This document shows, piece after piece, positions 8,047-16,028 of a stretch of DNA of 23,161 bases; position 1 is the first letter of the stretch, and each line of letters begins with the position of its first letter. This stretch comes from a virus. A program made the position numbers and the translations under genes. The stretch lies in IMG/VR virus record IMGVR_UViG_3300002242_000758, positions 6,185-29,345 of that record. One strand, written 5' to 3'. The notes beneath the pieces were generated by a model. The model was not told where the DNA came from, did no database searches, and saw nothing but the letters and a program-made list of their open reading frames with translations.

Positions 8047-8798
8047 ATGATATAAAACAATTTACTAATATGGTAGATATGAAATTATGGCTAAAAGGAG
8101 AGTTTATAAAGGAAGGCAAGCATAGTATTAAAAATGTTTGCCTTTGCAATAATGACGTTGCAGAAAGAGGGGAGCATGACAAAAGTATAATTACTTTTAA
8201 GGATGTCATTAATGATAAAACTAATTTTCCTAAAATTAAAGAAAATATCCGTATGGATATTTATAAATTTTTTAATAGGAAAATGACTGAATATGCAAAT
8301 AGGAGGCTTAGAAATCTAACTTCTGATTTTGCTATTAAGAATGGTGAAATTATAGGAGCTCCTCCTATTATAAAAGACTATACAAAAGAGAGAGATGAAC
8401 TAATACGTATGTCTAAAACTAAGGCTAGCTATTTAGAGAAAACTCTAGCTTCTATAAATATGAAGAACATACTAGTTGAATACAAGATGAAATCCGAAAT
8501 CAGCGAAAAATTATTATTGTTAAGTTTTGGTTTAACTTTTGATACTTTATATCTGGAGGCGCTGCCTCTACCAAAAAATAATAATATAAAGTATAAAAGG
8601 GCTGTCTTACTAGGAAGTCATTTTAGCCCATGTGACGAAGTAATGCTGGTTGGAAACGCACAGATAAGTGCACCTAACGCGCATCTAGTAGACAAAGAGA
8701 CACTGATTATAACCGAATCTGATATATATATTATAGATAGAACTATATATCAGAATTTAAGTATTAGAAAGTTATATGAAAATGAGTTAAACAGATAG
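8043..8798 (+). CDS. Hypothetical protein, 251 aa, coupled to the Q/Y-rich protein
   Basis: The ATG overlaps the upstream stop (ATGA) and AGGAG lies 7 nt before it inside the preceding gene, so expression is translationally coupled. The N-terminal part is basic and helical (about residues 60-150, with an ERDELIRMSKTKASYLEKTLAS helix). The C-terminal part looks beta-rich: RAVLLGSHFSPCDEVMLVGN, then HLVDKETLIITESDIYIIDRT. No known catalytic motif is seen. Coupling suggests it works with, or binds, the 193-aa protein. Unknown family. Confidence 0.75.
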   Translation: MNDIKQFTNMVDMKLWLKGEFIKEGKHSIKNVCLCNNDVAERGEHDKSIITFKDVINDKTNFPKIKENIRMDIYKFFNRKMTEYANRRLRNLTSDFAIKNGEIIGAPPIIKDYTKERDELIRMSKTKASYLEKTLASINMKNILVEYKMKSEISEKLLLLSFGLTFDTLYLEALPLPKNNNIKYKRAVLLGSHFSPCDEVMLVGNAQISAPNAHLVDKETLIITESDIYIIDRTIYQNLSIRKLYENELNR

Positions 8799-8833
8799 AC
8801 TATGGGACTTTTTAGTCCCATAGTTATTTTTTT
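8799..8833. terminator. Hairpin terminator between convergent genes
   Basis: Perfect 10-bp stem ACTATGGGAC / GTCCCATAGT with a 6-nt loop, followed directly by TATTTTTTTT. It starts immediately after the TAG stop at 8796-8798 and abuts the stop of the convergent minus-strand gene at 8833. It is canonical for the plus strand; on the minus strand it lacks a downstream T-run. Confidence 0.75.
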
Positions 8834-9633
8834 TATATGTTTGGATTAACTAAAGCTTTAAGGAATCGACTATGACTCACATTGTCGTTCATAAAACTAA
8901 GTTTCATCCATTTTTCTTTTATGTATGTTTTATAGTCTTCTAAAGCACTAGCGTAATCATTAACTATATCACCAACTTTATTTATTTCATGCCCATAATA
9001 TATAGCTCCCTTATCCAATTCTATAACCAATTTGTTATAAATATATACTTTTGTAGCAAGAACAACTAATTCTGCAAAATAAGGATAGAATGCTGGTTGT
9101 ATATTATTAAGATTTTTATTATTCTCTACAAGAACATTAAGAAAGCAATTAGCTAAACTTGTAACATTATCATGGAGTAAAATAGTGTTAGGTCCTATTA
9201 ATTCTAAATTAGTAAATACGACACCATTATCTACTTTAGAATCAAACTGAAATTTATTATTTAGTAAATTAAATAGTTGATTATTTGTTGTGTTATACAT
9301 AGAGCCTTGTGAGTATCTACATACAACACTAAGTGCATTCATTATTTTTTTATTTCCAGTAACACTATAAGGCACACTAATAATACTATTATAATTAGTA
9401 TAGTTTAATTCATAGTAGTTAATACTACACTTATCAATGGGTATGCTTAGAGACATACCTCCAGTTATGTTTATATCTTGTAGAACGATAGGTGCTATAA
9501 TCAAATCTTCTATTTGTTGGCTTATGGTTGTATTAACGTTATAGACATCGGCTTTTTTTAACAATGCTAATTGTAAGATCTCTATAGGGATCTCTAAAAA
9601 TACTCTATTTATAGCATATTTTATAGCAGACAT
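8833..9633 (-). CDS. Putative virion (neck/connector-type) protein, 266 aa
   Basis: The ATG at 9633 is preceded by AAAAGGA with 8 nt spacing and lies 11 nt after the stop of the 350-aa gene, so the two form an operon. The protein has a mixed N-terminal half with beta-like segments, then a helical C-terminal half rich in aromatics (FYPYFAELVVLATKVYIYNK) and a terminal stretch YKTYIKEKWMKLSFMNDNVSHSRFLKALVNPNI. That C-terminal pattern recalls small conserved structural proteins of large myophages, but I cannot name a family with certainty. Location between portal and the presumed major virion protein supports a head-tail completion role by context. Confidence 0.7.
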   Translation of the reverse strand: MSAIKYAINRVFLEIPIEILQLALLKKADVYNVNTTISQQIEDLIIAPIVLQDINITGGMSLSIPIDKCSINYYELNYTNYNSIISVPYSVTGNKKIMNALSVVCRYSQGSMYNTTNNQLFNLLNNKFQFDSKVDNGVVFTNLELIGPNTILLHDNVTSLANCFLNVLVENNKNLNNIQPAFYPYFAELVVLATKVYIYNKLVIELDKGAIYYGHEINKVGDIVNDYASALEDYKTYIKEKWMKLSFMNDNVSHSRFLKALVNPNI

Positions 9634-9644
9634 TTTATATCCTT

Positions 9645-10697
9645 TTATTTATTTTTTAATAGCTCATGTAGTTGTTTTATTTTTTCACTAATTATAAAGT
9701 TAACCGTATTATTAGGAACATTAAGAAAATTTTGTCTTTCTGCTAATTTTAACCATAGCTTAAGATCGTTTATTTCATCTTTATTTCTTCTTCTATCTAC
9801 TATCTTTAATAAAAATTTAAAATATTCTACTCTAGCTAAAAACATTACCCAATAGCTTTTTCTATTAAAATAAACATTGGATATTTTAAAGCTATTTATT
9901 AGTTTGTTACCTGTAAAATCTGGTAGGATCGATAATAGTTCTTGGTATGTTATATTACTATTTTTCTTAATTTCATCTATGTACCAGTTCTGTATACTAG
10001 TTATAAGTGGGTCTATATTTTTTATATAGAAAGGATTAAAATTATTGAATTCATCCACTTCTGTCTTATTGTATAACGCTATATACCTGTTAAATATACT
10101 ATGTTTAAAAATATCTTTTATTGTATTTGTAATGATTCTAGTATATACAAATTTAGCAGGATCTATGCTATAGTTTTCCGGTTTAGTGATCATTTCATTT
10201 CTAGCCCATTTATAATAGTCCATACCTAATTTAATAGGGTCCACTATGTACACATTATATTCATCACCATCATATTCTTTTTCGTAACGCTTTGGGTGTG
10301 TTAGGAATAATGATGTTATATTAGTATATATACATGTTAGACTTTTTTTCATATTGTCACCAACAATAAAAAATTCATTAACATCGTCAAATACAGTGTT
10401 TAAAAAAGGATCACTATTAAGATTAATGTTATCTATGAAACCTAGTTCATTAGCTAGATATTTAGTTTTATCTCTTAAAGAATCTAATACACTTAGTTCG
10501 TCATTATGTATATTTATTTCGGAAGCTTCTATTAACGTAACTAACTTATTAGGTCTTTTAACATAGAATCCAGATTGTTTATAATATTTTTTAACAATAT
10601 TTAAATATTCATTTACTAATTTAGTGGCATAGTTAAGTTTATAATGGATTATCTCTTTTGGCCTTATGTCTACTGGCCTTGTTAGTAAGCTTATCAT
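9645..10697 (-). CDS. Hypothetical protein, possibly virion-associated, 350 aa
   Basis: First gene of a two-gene minus-strand operon. GGAG at 10708-10705 lies 7 nt before the ATG, and the TTTGAAA element of the divergent region lies just upstream. The protein is helical and rich in Lys, Asn, Tyr and Ile, with no catalytic motif, signal peptide or membrane segment. The tail from about residue 285 (WVMFLARVEYFKFLLKIVDRRRNKDEINDLKLWLKLAERQNFL) is a long amphipathic helical region. Function unknown; context with the adjacent 266-aa gene suggests head-tail structure or assembly. Confidence 0.75.
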   Translation of the reverse strand: MISLLTRPVDIRPKEIIHYKLNYATKLVNEYLNIVKKYYKQSGFYVKRPNKLVTLIEASEINIHNDELSVLDSLRDKTKYLANELGFIDNINLNSDPFLNTVFDDVNEFFIVGDNMKKSLTCIYTNITSLFLTHPKRYEKEYDGDEYNVYIVDPIKLGMDYYKWARNEMITKPENYSIDPAKFVYTRIITNTIKDIFKHSIFNRYIALYNKTEVDEFNNFNPFYIKNIDPLITSIQNWYIDEIKKNSNITYQELLSILPDFTGNKLINSFKISNVYFNRKSYWVMFLARVEYFKFLLKIVDRRRNKDEINDLKLWLKLAERQNFLNVPNNTVNFIISEKIKQLHELLKNK

Positions 10698-10714
10698 AAA
10701 GCTACTCCTTATAA

Positions 10715-10730
10715 GTTATTTCAAAATAAC
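10715..10730 (-). promoter_or_regulatory. TTTGAAA promoter-like element within a dyad
   Basis: Read on the minus strand, TTTGAAA lies at 10725-10719, about 21 nt before the ATG at 10697. It is embedded in the dyad GTTATTT-CA-AAATAAC with 7-bp arms. Position and sequence match the other TTTGAAA elements in the window. Function inferred. Confidence 0.4.
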
Positions 10731-10768
10731 AAGCAGTGTTAGATATAATAAAAATATTTTTTTTATTA

Positions 10769-10788
10769 TATATTATTTATAATGAAGC
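10769..10788 (+). promoter_or_regulatory. Degenerate second copy of the class B motif
   Basis: TATATTA-TTTATAATGAAGC resembles the class B element at 10887 (TATATTA-TTTATGTGAGC) but with an insertion and without the following TAGGGCT. If functional it would be a tandem upstream promoter for the 599-aa gene, giving a leader through the two hairpins downstream. AT-richness makes this weaker than the other two copies. Confidence 0.2.
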
Positions 10789-10793
10789 AAATA

Positions 10794-10825
10794 TAAAATC
10801 TTACTCTCTTATGGGTAAGGTTTTA
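10794..10825 (+). other. Hairpin in leader region
   Basis: 11-bp stem TAAAATCTTAC / GTAAGGTTTTA (one G-U pair as RNA on the plus strand) with a 10-nt loop. No T-run follows; instead GGGACAGGGTATAG does, so it is not a standard terminator. Possible leader RNA structure or protein-binding site. Confidence 0.35.
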
Positions 10826-10852
10826 GGGACAGGGTATAGACGATCTAAGTTT

Positions 10853-10886
10853 TAGCTAAAAAATGAATCGAATATTTTTTTAGCTA
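10853..10886. repeat. Inverted repeat abutting the class B promoter motif
   Basis: Perfect 11-bp arms TAGCTAAAAAA / TTTTTTAGCTA separated by 12 nt, ending exactly where the TATATTA of the candidate promoter begins (10887). It could be an operator, or insulate the promoter from upstream transcription. Confidence 0.4.
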
Positions 10887-10912
10887 TATATTATTTATGT
10901 GAGCATAGGGCT
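10887..10912 (+). promoter_or_regulatory. Candidate strong virion promoter (class B motif)
   Basis: TATATTA, TTTATGTGAGC, ATAGGGCT: an ungapped match to the element at 7415-7440. It lies 35 nt before the start codon of the 599-aa gene, which has the strongest Shine-Dalgarno in the window (AGGAGG). Promoter function inferred. Confidence 0.45.
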
Positions 10913-10947
10913 CGGATATATATAAATAACTAAATAGGAGGAATGTT

Positions 10948-12747
10948 ATGGAAAGAGGCATCAAACTTGATGACAACTTAAATCAAACAGGAATGGATGA
11001 GTTGTTAGGTGGCGGTAAGTCTGAAAATGAAACTAATGCTAAGAAAAGTTTGAATATTGTTGGCCTTAGCGGTCTAGACACAATGCTGTTGGAAGACGGA
11101 AGTCAAGAAGCCCTACAAAAATTCAGTTCTAAAGTAGCTGAAGTTTTGACTGAAGGAGCTATTAAGACTAAAGTCTTTAAAGTGGATAAGGAAAGACTTG
11201 GTCTAGGCTATAGCTTCGTTATAATAGCTACCCAAGCTTCTAATGGTAAAGTGTACTATTTTAGTGCATTGTTGGAAGTTACTGGCAGACAGCCATTAAC
11301 TGTTAAGCAAATTATAGACGAGCTTACAGTTAAGAATAGTACTGCTATTTTAGTAACTAGCGATGCATTTGATGGTACATTTTATAATGTCGCTGAAGAG
11401 CTCTTAAGAAGATCTTTCGAAAAGGTCACAGGTCTTAAGAGCTTGGATGGAGTAGTGGTGCCTTATAAGAGTGATTTAGTAACTACGGCTGAAGTAGTTG
11501 CTAGATATGCTCACAATAGGCTTTTAGTAGTATCTAAAATGGATACTAAAGAACTTAGCGACCTATCTTTTAGAGCTTTAAGGGATTTGGAAAGAAATTC
11601 CAGTGTTAACCTAGATATTAAGTTTAACACTGGGCTCACTCTAAATCCCGTTGGTAGGGTTGTTAGGAGTGACTTCAATGTAGAGTCTAGCATTGTGTCT
11701 AATGTCAATGTTAGATCTCTACATGAAATAGGTGGTAGAAAAAGATTAGCAATGGCGTCTGGATATTTAGAATATTTCGTTTCAGAAATGAAAAATGAAT
11801 ATACCGGCCAAACTACAAATATAGCGACTCCAATGATAATCTTAAGCGAATTCGTTAGCAGAGCGAATACATTAAATTATGTGTTAACATCAATAATTAA
11901 CGCAACTGCATTCACTAACCGCTCAACTCTTGGAGCACTTATTATTGAAAAAGATGCCGGCCCATTAAACGTTCTTTTCAATTATGGTGGTGAGCCAGGC
12001 AAATTTGGGGAAAAGTTGAGTTTTAAAGATCCAAAGGCTAAAAGAGAATTAATAAATGATATAATTAACAAGCATATAGTCAGCACGCCTATTTTTGCGG
12101 TAGAGGTAGAAATATATGGTGCTAACTATAGTCATATGTCTCCATTTGCCGCATTGGCTAATAGTGAAAGTTTAGTGCCTGCTACAAAGGATATTATAGA
12201 TGGAGCGTCCCTGCTAGTAGGCGCGCCTATTGAATCTAAGAATGTTTTGGCTGAACAGCCAGCTATACTTCCAATGGGAGAGTATATAGATGCTAATGGG
12301 GATACAAGGGATCTTAGAGAGATAGACCTAGCTTTCATTTGCAAACATAGTAATGATATTAAGCTTATATATGAATGGATATATTCAACTGCTACACCAC
12401 CAGCATGTATAGAGGCAACTGGAAAAGATCCTTATACGTTACGATTAGAAATATATAATAAACTTGCCAATATGCTTGGCATAACTCCAGTAATTACTGG
12501 TAAAGTTGCTAGAATACCGCTTAATGGTGCATTTGTGGACGAAATAACCAGAAAGGCAATGGCAGCTAGATATTATCCAGTGCCAGTTAATTCTGATATT
12601 GGATATAATGAAATCAATAATCTTCAAGCATTATCTGGTATCTATGCGAACGCAACTATGGGGGCAACTGGACTTGGCATGCCTACATTCGGCAATAGCT
12701 TCAATAGCCCTATCCCAGGGGTTAATGTTAGCTATTATAGAAGATAA
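10948..12747 (+). CDS. Probable major virion structural protein, 599 aa
   Basis: The ATG is 6 nt after AGGAGG, the best ribosome binding site here. Codon third positions are visibly richer in C/G than in neighbouring genes (frequent GGC, GCC, AGC, CTT), a usual sign of very high expression, and the gene has its own promoter motif and strong terminator. After a Gly/Asn-rich N-terminus (GMDELLGGGKSENE) the protein has mixed alpha/beta content; notable stretches are GGRKRLAMASGYLEYF (about residue 267), the central RSTLGALIIEKDAG, GEYIDANGDTRDLREID (about 448) and an end rich in Gly/Asn/Ser. I recall a related pattern in virion proteins of jumbo myophages, but cannot decide between tail sheath, capsid or another abundant component. 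Mass spectrometry of virions or structure prediction would resolve it. Confidence 0.55.
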   Translation: MERGIKLDDNLNQTGMDELLGGGKSENETNAKKSLNIVGLSGLDTMLLEDGSQEALQKFSSKVAEVLTEGAIKTKVFKVDKERLGLGYSFVIIATQASNGKVYYFSALLEVTGRQPLTVKQIIDELTVKNSTAILVTSDAFDGTFYNVAEELLRRSFEKVTGLKSLDGVVVPYKSDLVTTAEVVARYAHNRLLVVSKMDTKELSDLSFRALRDLERNSSVNLDIKFNTGLTLNPVGRVVRSDFNVESSIVSNVNVRSLHEIGGRKRLAMASGYLEYFVSEMKNEYTGQTTNIATPMIILSEFVSRANTLNYVLTSIINATAFTNRSTLGALIIEKDAGPLNVLFNYGGEPGKFGEKLSFKDPKAKRELINDIINKHIVSTPIFAVEVEIYGANYSHMSPFAALANSESLVPATKDIIDGASLLVGAPIESKNVLAEQPAILPMGEYIDANGDTRDLREIDLAFICKHSNDIKLIYEWIYSTATPPACIEATGKDPYTLRLEIYNKLANMLGITPVITGKVARIPLNGAFVDEITRKAMAARYYPVPVNSDIGYNEINNLQALSGIYANATMGATGLGMPTFGNSFNSPIPGVNVSYYRR

Positions 12748-12773
12748 AAGTAAGAGGCATCGGCCTCTTACTT
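12748..12773 (+). terminator. Strong Rho-independent terminator
   Basis: Perfect 11-bp stem AAGTAAGAGGC / GCCTCTTACTT with a 4-nt loop, followed by ATTTTTTTATTTTTTT. It begins directly after the stop of the 599-aa gene, which fits a separately controlled abundant transcript. Confidence 0.85.
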
Positions 12774-12800
12774 ATTTTTTTATTTTTTTAATAAACTAAA

Positions 12801-12822
12801 AAGATGTTTTGAAAAAATAGTT
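12801..12822 (+). promoter_or_regulatory. TTTGAAA-type promoter-like element
   Basis: AGATGTTTTGAAAAAATAG contains TTTGAAA at 12808-12814, 25 nt before the ATG at 12840, and follows a strong terminator. The start of the next gene has a related AGATGTTCTGAATAG. Function inferred from recurrence. Confidence 0.4.
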
Positions 12823-12839
12823 TAAAAAAAGGATGTTGA

Positions 12840-13784
12840 ATGTATGATGTATATACTGGAACACTAGGAGCTTTCTTTAATAGAGAAAAAGTAGAATATG
12901 GACTTAACACTGTTTTAGCTAATGTTGATGGAAGTCTGAGTTATGAAGTCGCTGAGGATAGAGTCAGAGTGATTATATTAACTGGAGCTAACGATATAGA
13001 AAAAGAAGTTCCTACTTTTCAGCACCCTATTATTTTTGAAACAGTTAAAGGTGATAGGGCAGTAGCATGTGACTTAAGACCATTTATGAAATCTAATTTA
13101 GAAAATATTATAACTGTAAGAGATAAACTAGCTGATAAATATAATGGCATGTTACAATTGTATAGGCTAATTCTTACTAAGTTATTAGTAGAAGATGAAG
13201 GATATTGGCTAGGGGCGCTAAATGACCATCTTAGAGAATCATTTTCTACTATTATAAAAACAGTTATATCAGTTTTGACTTATAACGAATCAGTAAAAAG
13301 ACCTGTTGAGATTGTTAGCGATTTGCATTATGCATCTGTAGATATAGATAAAGATATAAGCGATAAAAGTAAAATTTTAGAATTACTGCCTAGAGATGAT
13401 ACTAGTGATCTTTTAAGAGGCGACTATACTTATATTTATAGGAAAATTCTTGATGGTGATTTAATTTTGCCTAGTAGGACAATAGGTAGTTTGACTAATA
13501 ACATAATAAATGTTTTAGATAGTAAACGTGCGTCTGGTATAAATGTAGATATCTTAGTTAAATCTTTATCAGCAGGATTTTTTAGCTTAGATAGAAAAGG
13601 TATAGCTATAGCTATGGTAGAAGATAAACCTACTTTAGCAGCATTGCTTTATATGGTTATAACCGAAAGTGTGAACAGCAAATCTACTTTTAGAAGAATA
13701 ATCATGGGCGCAAAGAGATTTACAAAACCTAATGACTTTGTTAAAGGCTTTAAAAGAGTTATAGATGAACAAATAGTAGGCTAG
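12840..13784 (+). CDS. Conserved jumbo-phage-type protein of unknown function, 314 aa
   Basis: AAAAAAAGGA lies 6 nt before the ATG. The N-terminus (MYDVYTGTLGAFFNREKVEYGLNTV) followed by a beta-rich region and VPTFQHPIIFE, then CDLRPFMK, resembles a protein family I recall next to major virion protein genes in large myophages. The middle (about residues 95-150) is helical, and the C-terminal ~90 residues contain ALLYMVITESVNSKSTFRRIIM. No enzymatic motif is visible. Context directly after the 599-aa gene suggests a structural or assembly partner. Its stop codon lies inside the terminator palindrome. Confidence 0.7.
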   Translation: MYDVYTGTLGAFFNREKVEYGLNTVLANVDGSLSYEVAEDRVRVIILTGANDIEKEVPTFQHPIIFETVKGDRAVACDLRPFMKSNLENIITVRDKLADKYNGMLQLYRLILTKLLVEDEGYWLGALNDHLRESFSTIIKTVISVLTYNESVKRPVEIVSDLHYASVDIDKDISDKSKILELLPRDDTSDLLRGDYTYIYRKILDGDLILPSRTIGSLTNNIINVLDSKRASGINVDILVKSLSAGFFSLDRKGIAIAMVEDKPTLAALLYMVITESVNSKSTFRRIIMGAKRFTKPNDFVKGFKRVIDEQIVG

Positions 13785-13804
13785 TAACATATGTTACTAG
13801 CCTA
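13777..13804 (+). terminator. Palindromic terminator overlapping the stop codon
   Basis: A 28-nt perfect palindrome (TAGGCTAGTAACAT and its complement) includes the last codons and TAG stop of the 314-aa gene and is followed by ATGGTTTTATTTTTT. Being fully palindromic it could also act as a protein-binding site. Confidence 0.65.
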
Positions 13805-13830
13805 TATGGTTTTATTTTTTCTAATAGATA

Positions 13831-13848
13831 GATGTTCTGAATAGAAAA
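13831..13848 (+). promoter_or_regulatory. Variant TTTGAAA-type element (GATGTTCTGAATAG)
   Basis: GATGTTCTGAATAG lies after a terminator and about 15-28 nt before the ATG at 13859, and aligns with GATGTTTTGAAAAAATAG upstream of the gene at 12840. Weak match to the core heptamer; function inferred. Confidence 0.3.
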
Positions 13849-13858
13849 AGGAGTATTT

Positions 13859-15994
13859 ATGGCGGATTTAGCAAACAGTTTTAAATTTAAATTAGAAGAG
13901 TATAAGAGAAATATAGATCCTATAAAACACTATATGAAAATAGCATCTTTTGTTAGGGATAAATTAAAACAAACAAATAATAGCAGAGAAGTCATTAAAG
14001 AATATATAAAATCTAATAAGAAGTATCAAAATCCTACTGTATATTTTAGAGAAAGAGATTTAGATGGTAATATATCTATGAAAAAAGAATCTCTTAAATC
14101 ATATTTAGATAATGTAAAAAAAGAAGGTAATATTATGGTGCCTTCTGGAACAGTTTATTTTCCACCTAATAAAAAATTATCATTACACAGTGAATTTACG
14201 ATGGTGAATAAGAAAGAACGCGACGTTCATAAAAAACAGGCATTTAAATACAAAATGGAAAAACTTTGGGACAAATTTAATTATCATAATACTATACAAA
14301 AAACTAAAAAAATATTTAATAACAGTCTGTCAGGGGCTTATGCTAGTGCTGGGACTATTCTTAATAACTCTTCAGCTCATTATACACTAACTAGTATGAC
14401 GAGAGCTATGTCTGGTATTGGAAATGCTATATCCGAATCTATCATTAAGGGTAATAAACATTATAGAAATCCTGATGTTATGTTAAGTCACATAGCTACT
14501 GTAGCATTATGGGCAGATTTAGAAAGGATAGAGAGAACTGTTAAAAGGTATCATCTATATGTACCTACTGCTGATGAGGCTATGCAATATCTATTAAAAA
14601 GTAGTTCTAAATATTGGAGAGATATAGATAAAGAACTTATTATTTATAGATTCTTAAAATCTCTTAATGTGTATGAACGAGCGGCAGTTATTTATCATAT
14701 AGATTTTTATGCTATACGTACTTTTAACGATAATTTCGTGAGAGGTATAATACATGATTTTTTAGAATATGAGGTTATTAATTTTACTAGAGAAGAAGCT
14801 AATAATATTATAGATAATACGAGCGAGGTAGTTCGTAATATATCTATATATAGCCTATCTGATAGATTAAAGGGCAAACAAAGAAATGATTACACAGATG
14901 AAGATATGGTAAACTTAGCTTCACTAGTTTTGAATGTAGAAAAAATTATGGGAACATTAGGTGAGGTTATAAGAACATTTTTTATAACATCAGTTTTTCC
15001 TCCAAACATTTCAAGAATAAAAGATATGGTTAGGGAGGCTATAGTGCTATCAGATACTGATAGTACATGTGCTACATATGAGGACTGGCCAGACTGGTAT
15101 TTTGGTAAACCAGTTATGAATTCTCATGCAGTAGCTATAAGTAGTTTAATAATGTTTATAACTACAGAAGTTATGGACCACTATATAAAGTTGTTTGGAG
15201 TTAACCTTAATATAAGTTATGAAAAAGCTAAAGTATTAGCCATGAAAAATGAGTTCATGTGGGATGTGTTCGTTAATACTAATGTTTCTAAACATTATTA
15301 TGCTAATATAACTATACAAGAAGGAAATATTTATGATTTCGAGGATAAGAAAGCCACATTAGAAAAAAAAGGAGTTAATCTTATAGCTCCTAATGCCTAT
15401 GGTCCTATTAGAGATTTAGTAGACGATATGATGGTATCTATTATGGAAGATGTTAGAACTATTGGTAAGATAGAATTGACTAAATATCTTAATATGGTTA
15501 AAGGTGCTGAGCGATTACTTATTGATAAATTAAAAGAAGGCTCTCCAGAAATATTTAAACTAGAAAAAATAAAACCAGCTAAAGTTTATAAAAATGATCC
15601 TAGTCATTCTCCATATTTCTATCATCTTTTATGGGAAACTATATTTAAAGAAAAATATGGTTCAGCACCAGATCCAACATATATAGCCGTTAAGATTCCA
15701 GTTATAGTTAAAAGTAAATCAGATATGGAGAAATTTTTAGATAGTATTAAGGATAAAAACTTAGCTGATAAATTTAGAAAATTTTTAAAAGATCATGACA
15801 AGTCTCATATCGGGACATATAGGTTACCATTAGTTAAAGTATATGAGAAAGGTATACCTGATATTTTAAAAGATTGGATAGACGTTAAGAGAGTCGTAAA
15901 AGATAATTGCAATCCTTTATATATGGTTTTAGAAACTATTGGGTATTATTTAAAAGAAGATTCTATCTTAACAGAATTAGATGGTATGATCTAA
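13859..15994 (+). CDS. Family B DNA polymerase, C-terminal (palm/thumb) half; split polymerase
   Basis: The ATG follows AAAAAGGAG at 5-6 nt. The 711-aa protein carries VPSGTVYFPPNKK (94-106) and basic residues as found between motifs A and B; motif B, QKTKKIFNNSLSGAYASAGT (147-166), matching the K-x3-NS-x-YG pattern with Ser replacing Tyr; motif C, SDTDST (398-403), with the two catalytic aspartates; and the post-C KHYYANITIQEG...KKATLEKKGV (478-506), matching KK-Y-A and K-G-E/V segments leading into the thumb. The 3'-5' exonuclease domain and a normal motif A (D-x2-SLYPS) are absent; the N-terminus reads MADLANSF...YKRNIDP, which aligns at or just after motif A, NIDP paralleling T4 gp43 NISP. 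About 230 residues separate B and C, implying a large insertion (roughly 205-375). The upstream half must be encoded elsewhere. It is followed by a 26-aa peptide and a dNMP kinase, consistent with a replication role. Confidence 0.75.
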   Translation: MADLANSFKFKLEEYKRNIDPIKHYMKIASFVRDKLKQTNNSREVIKEYIKSNKKYQNPTVYFRERDLDGNISMKKESLKSYLDNVKKEGNIMVPSGTVYFPPNKKLSLHSEFTMVNKKERDVHKKQAFKYKMEKLWDKFNYHNTIQKTKKIFNNSLSGAYASAGTILNNSSAHYTLTSMTRAMSGIGNAISESIIKGNKHYRNPDVMLSHIATVALWADLERIERTVKRYHLYVPTADEAMQYLLKSSSKYWRDIDKELIIYRFLKSLNVYERAAVIYHIDFYAIRTFNDNFVRGIIHDFLEYEVINFTREEANNIIDNTSEVVRNISIYSLSDRLKGKQRNDYTDEDMVNLASLVLNVEKIMGTLGEVIRTFFITSVFPPNISRIKDMVREAIVLSDTDSTCATYEDWPDWYFGKPVMNSHAVAISSLIMFITTEVMDHYIKLFGVNLNISYEKAKVLAMKNEFMWDVFVNTNVSKHYYANITIQEGNIYDFEDKKATLEKKGVNLIAPNAYGPIRDLVDDMMVSIMEDVRTIGKIELTKYLNMVKGAERLLIDKLKEGSPEIFKLEKIKPAKVYKNDPSHSPYFYHLLWETIFKEKYGSAPDPTYIAVKIPVIVKSKSDMEKFLDSIKDKNLADKFRKFLKDHDKSHIGTYRLPLVKVYEKGIPDILKDWIDVKRVVKDNCNPLYMVLETIGYYLKEDSILTELDGMI

Positions 15995-16028
15995 TGATAG
16001 TGCATAAAATAAAAGAAAAAGGATTGCT

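Noticed and set aside
10811-10855. 14-codon ORF (MGKVLGTGYRRSKF) in the divergent region
   Set aside because: No ribosome binding site, and its start lies inside the loop of a hairpin; likely chance.
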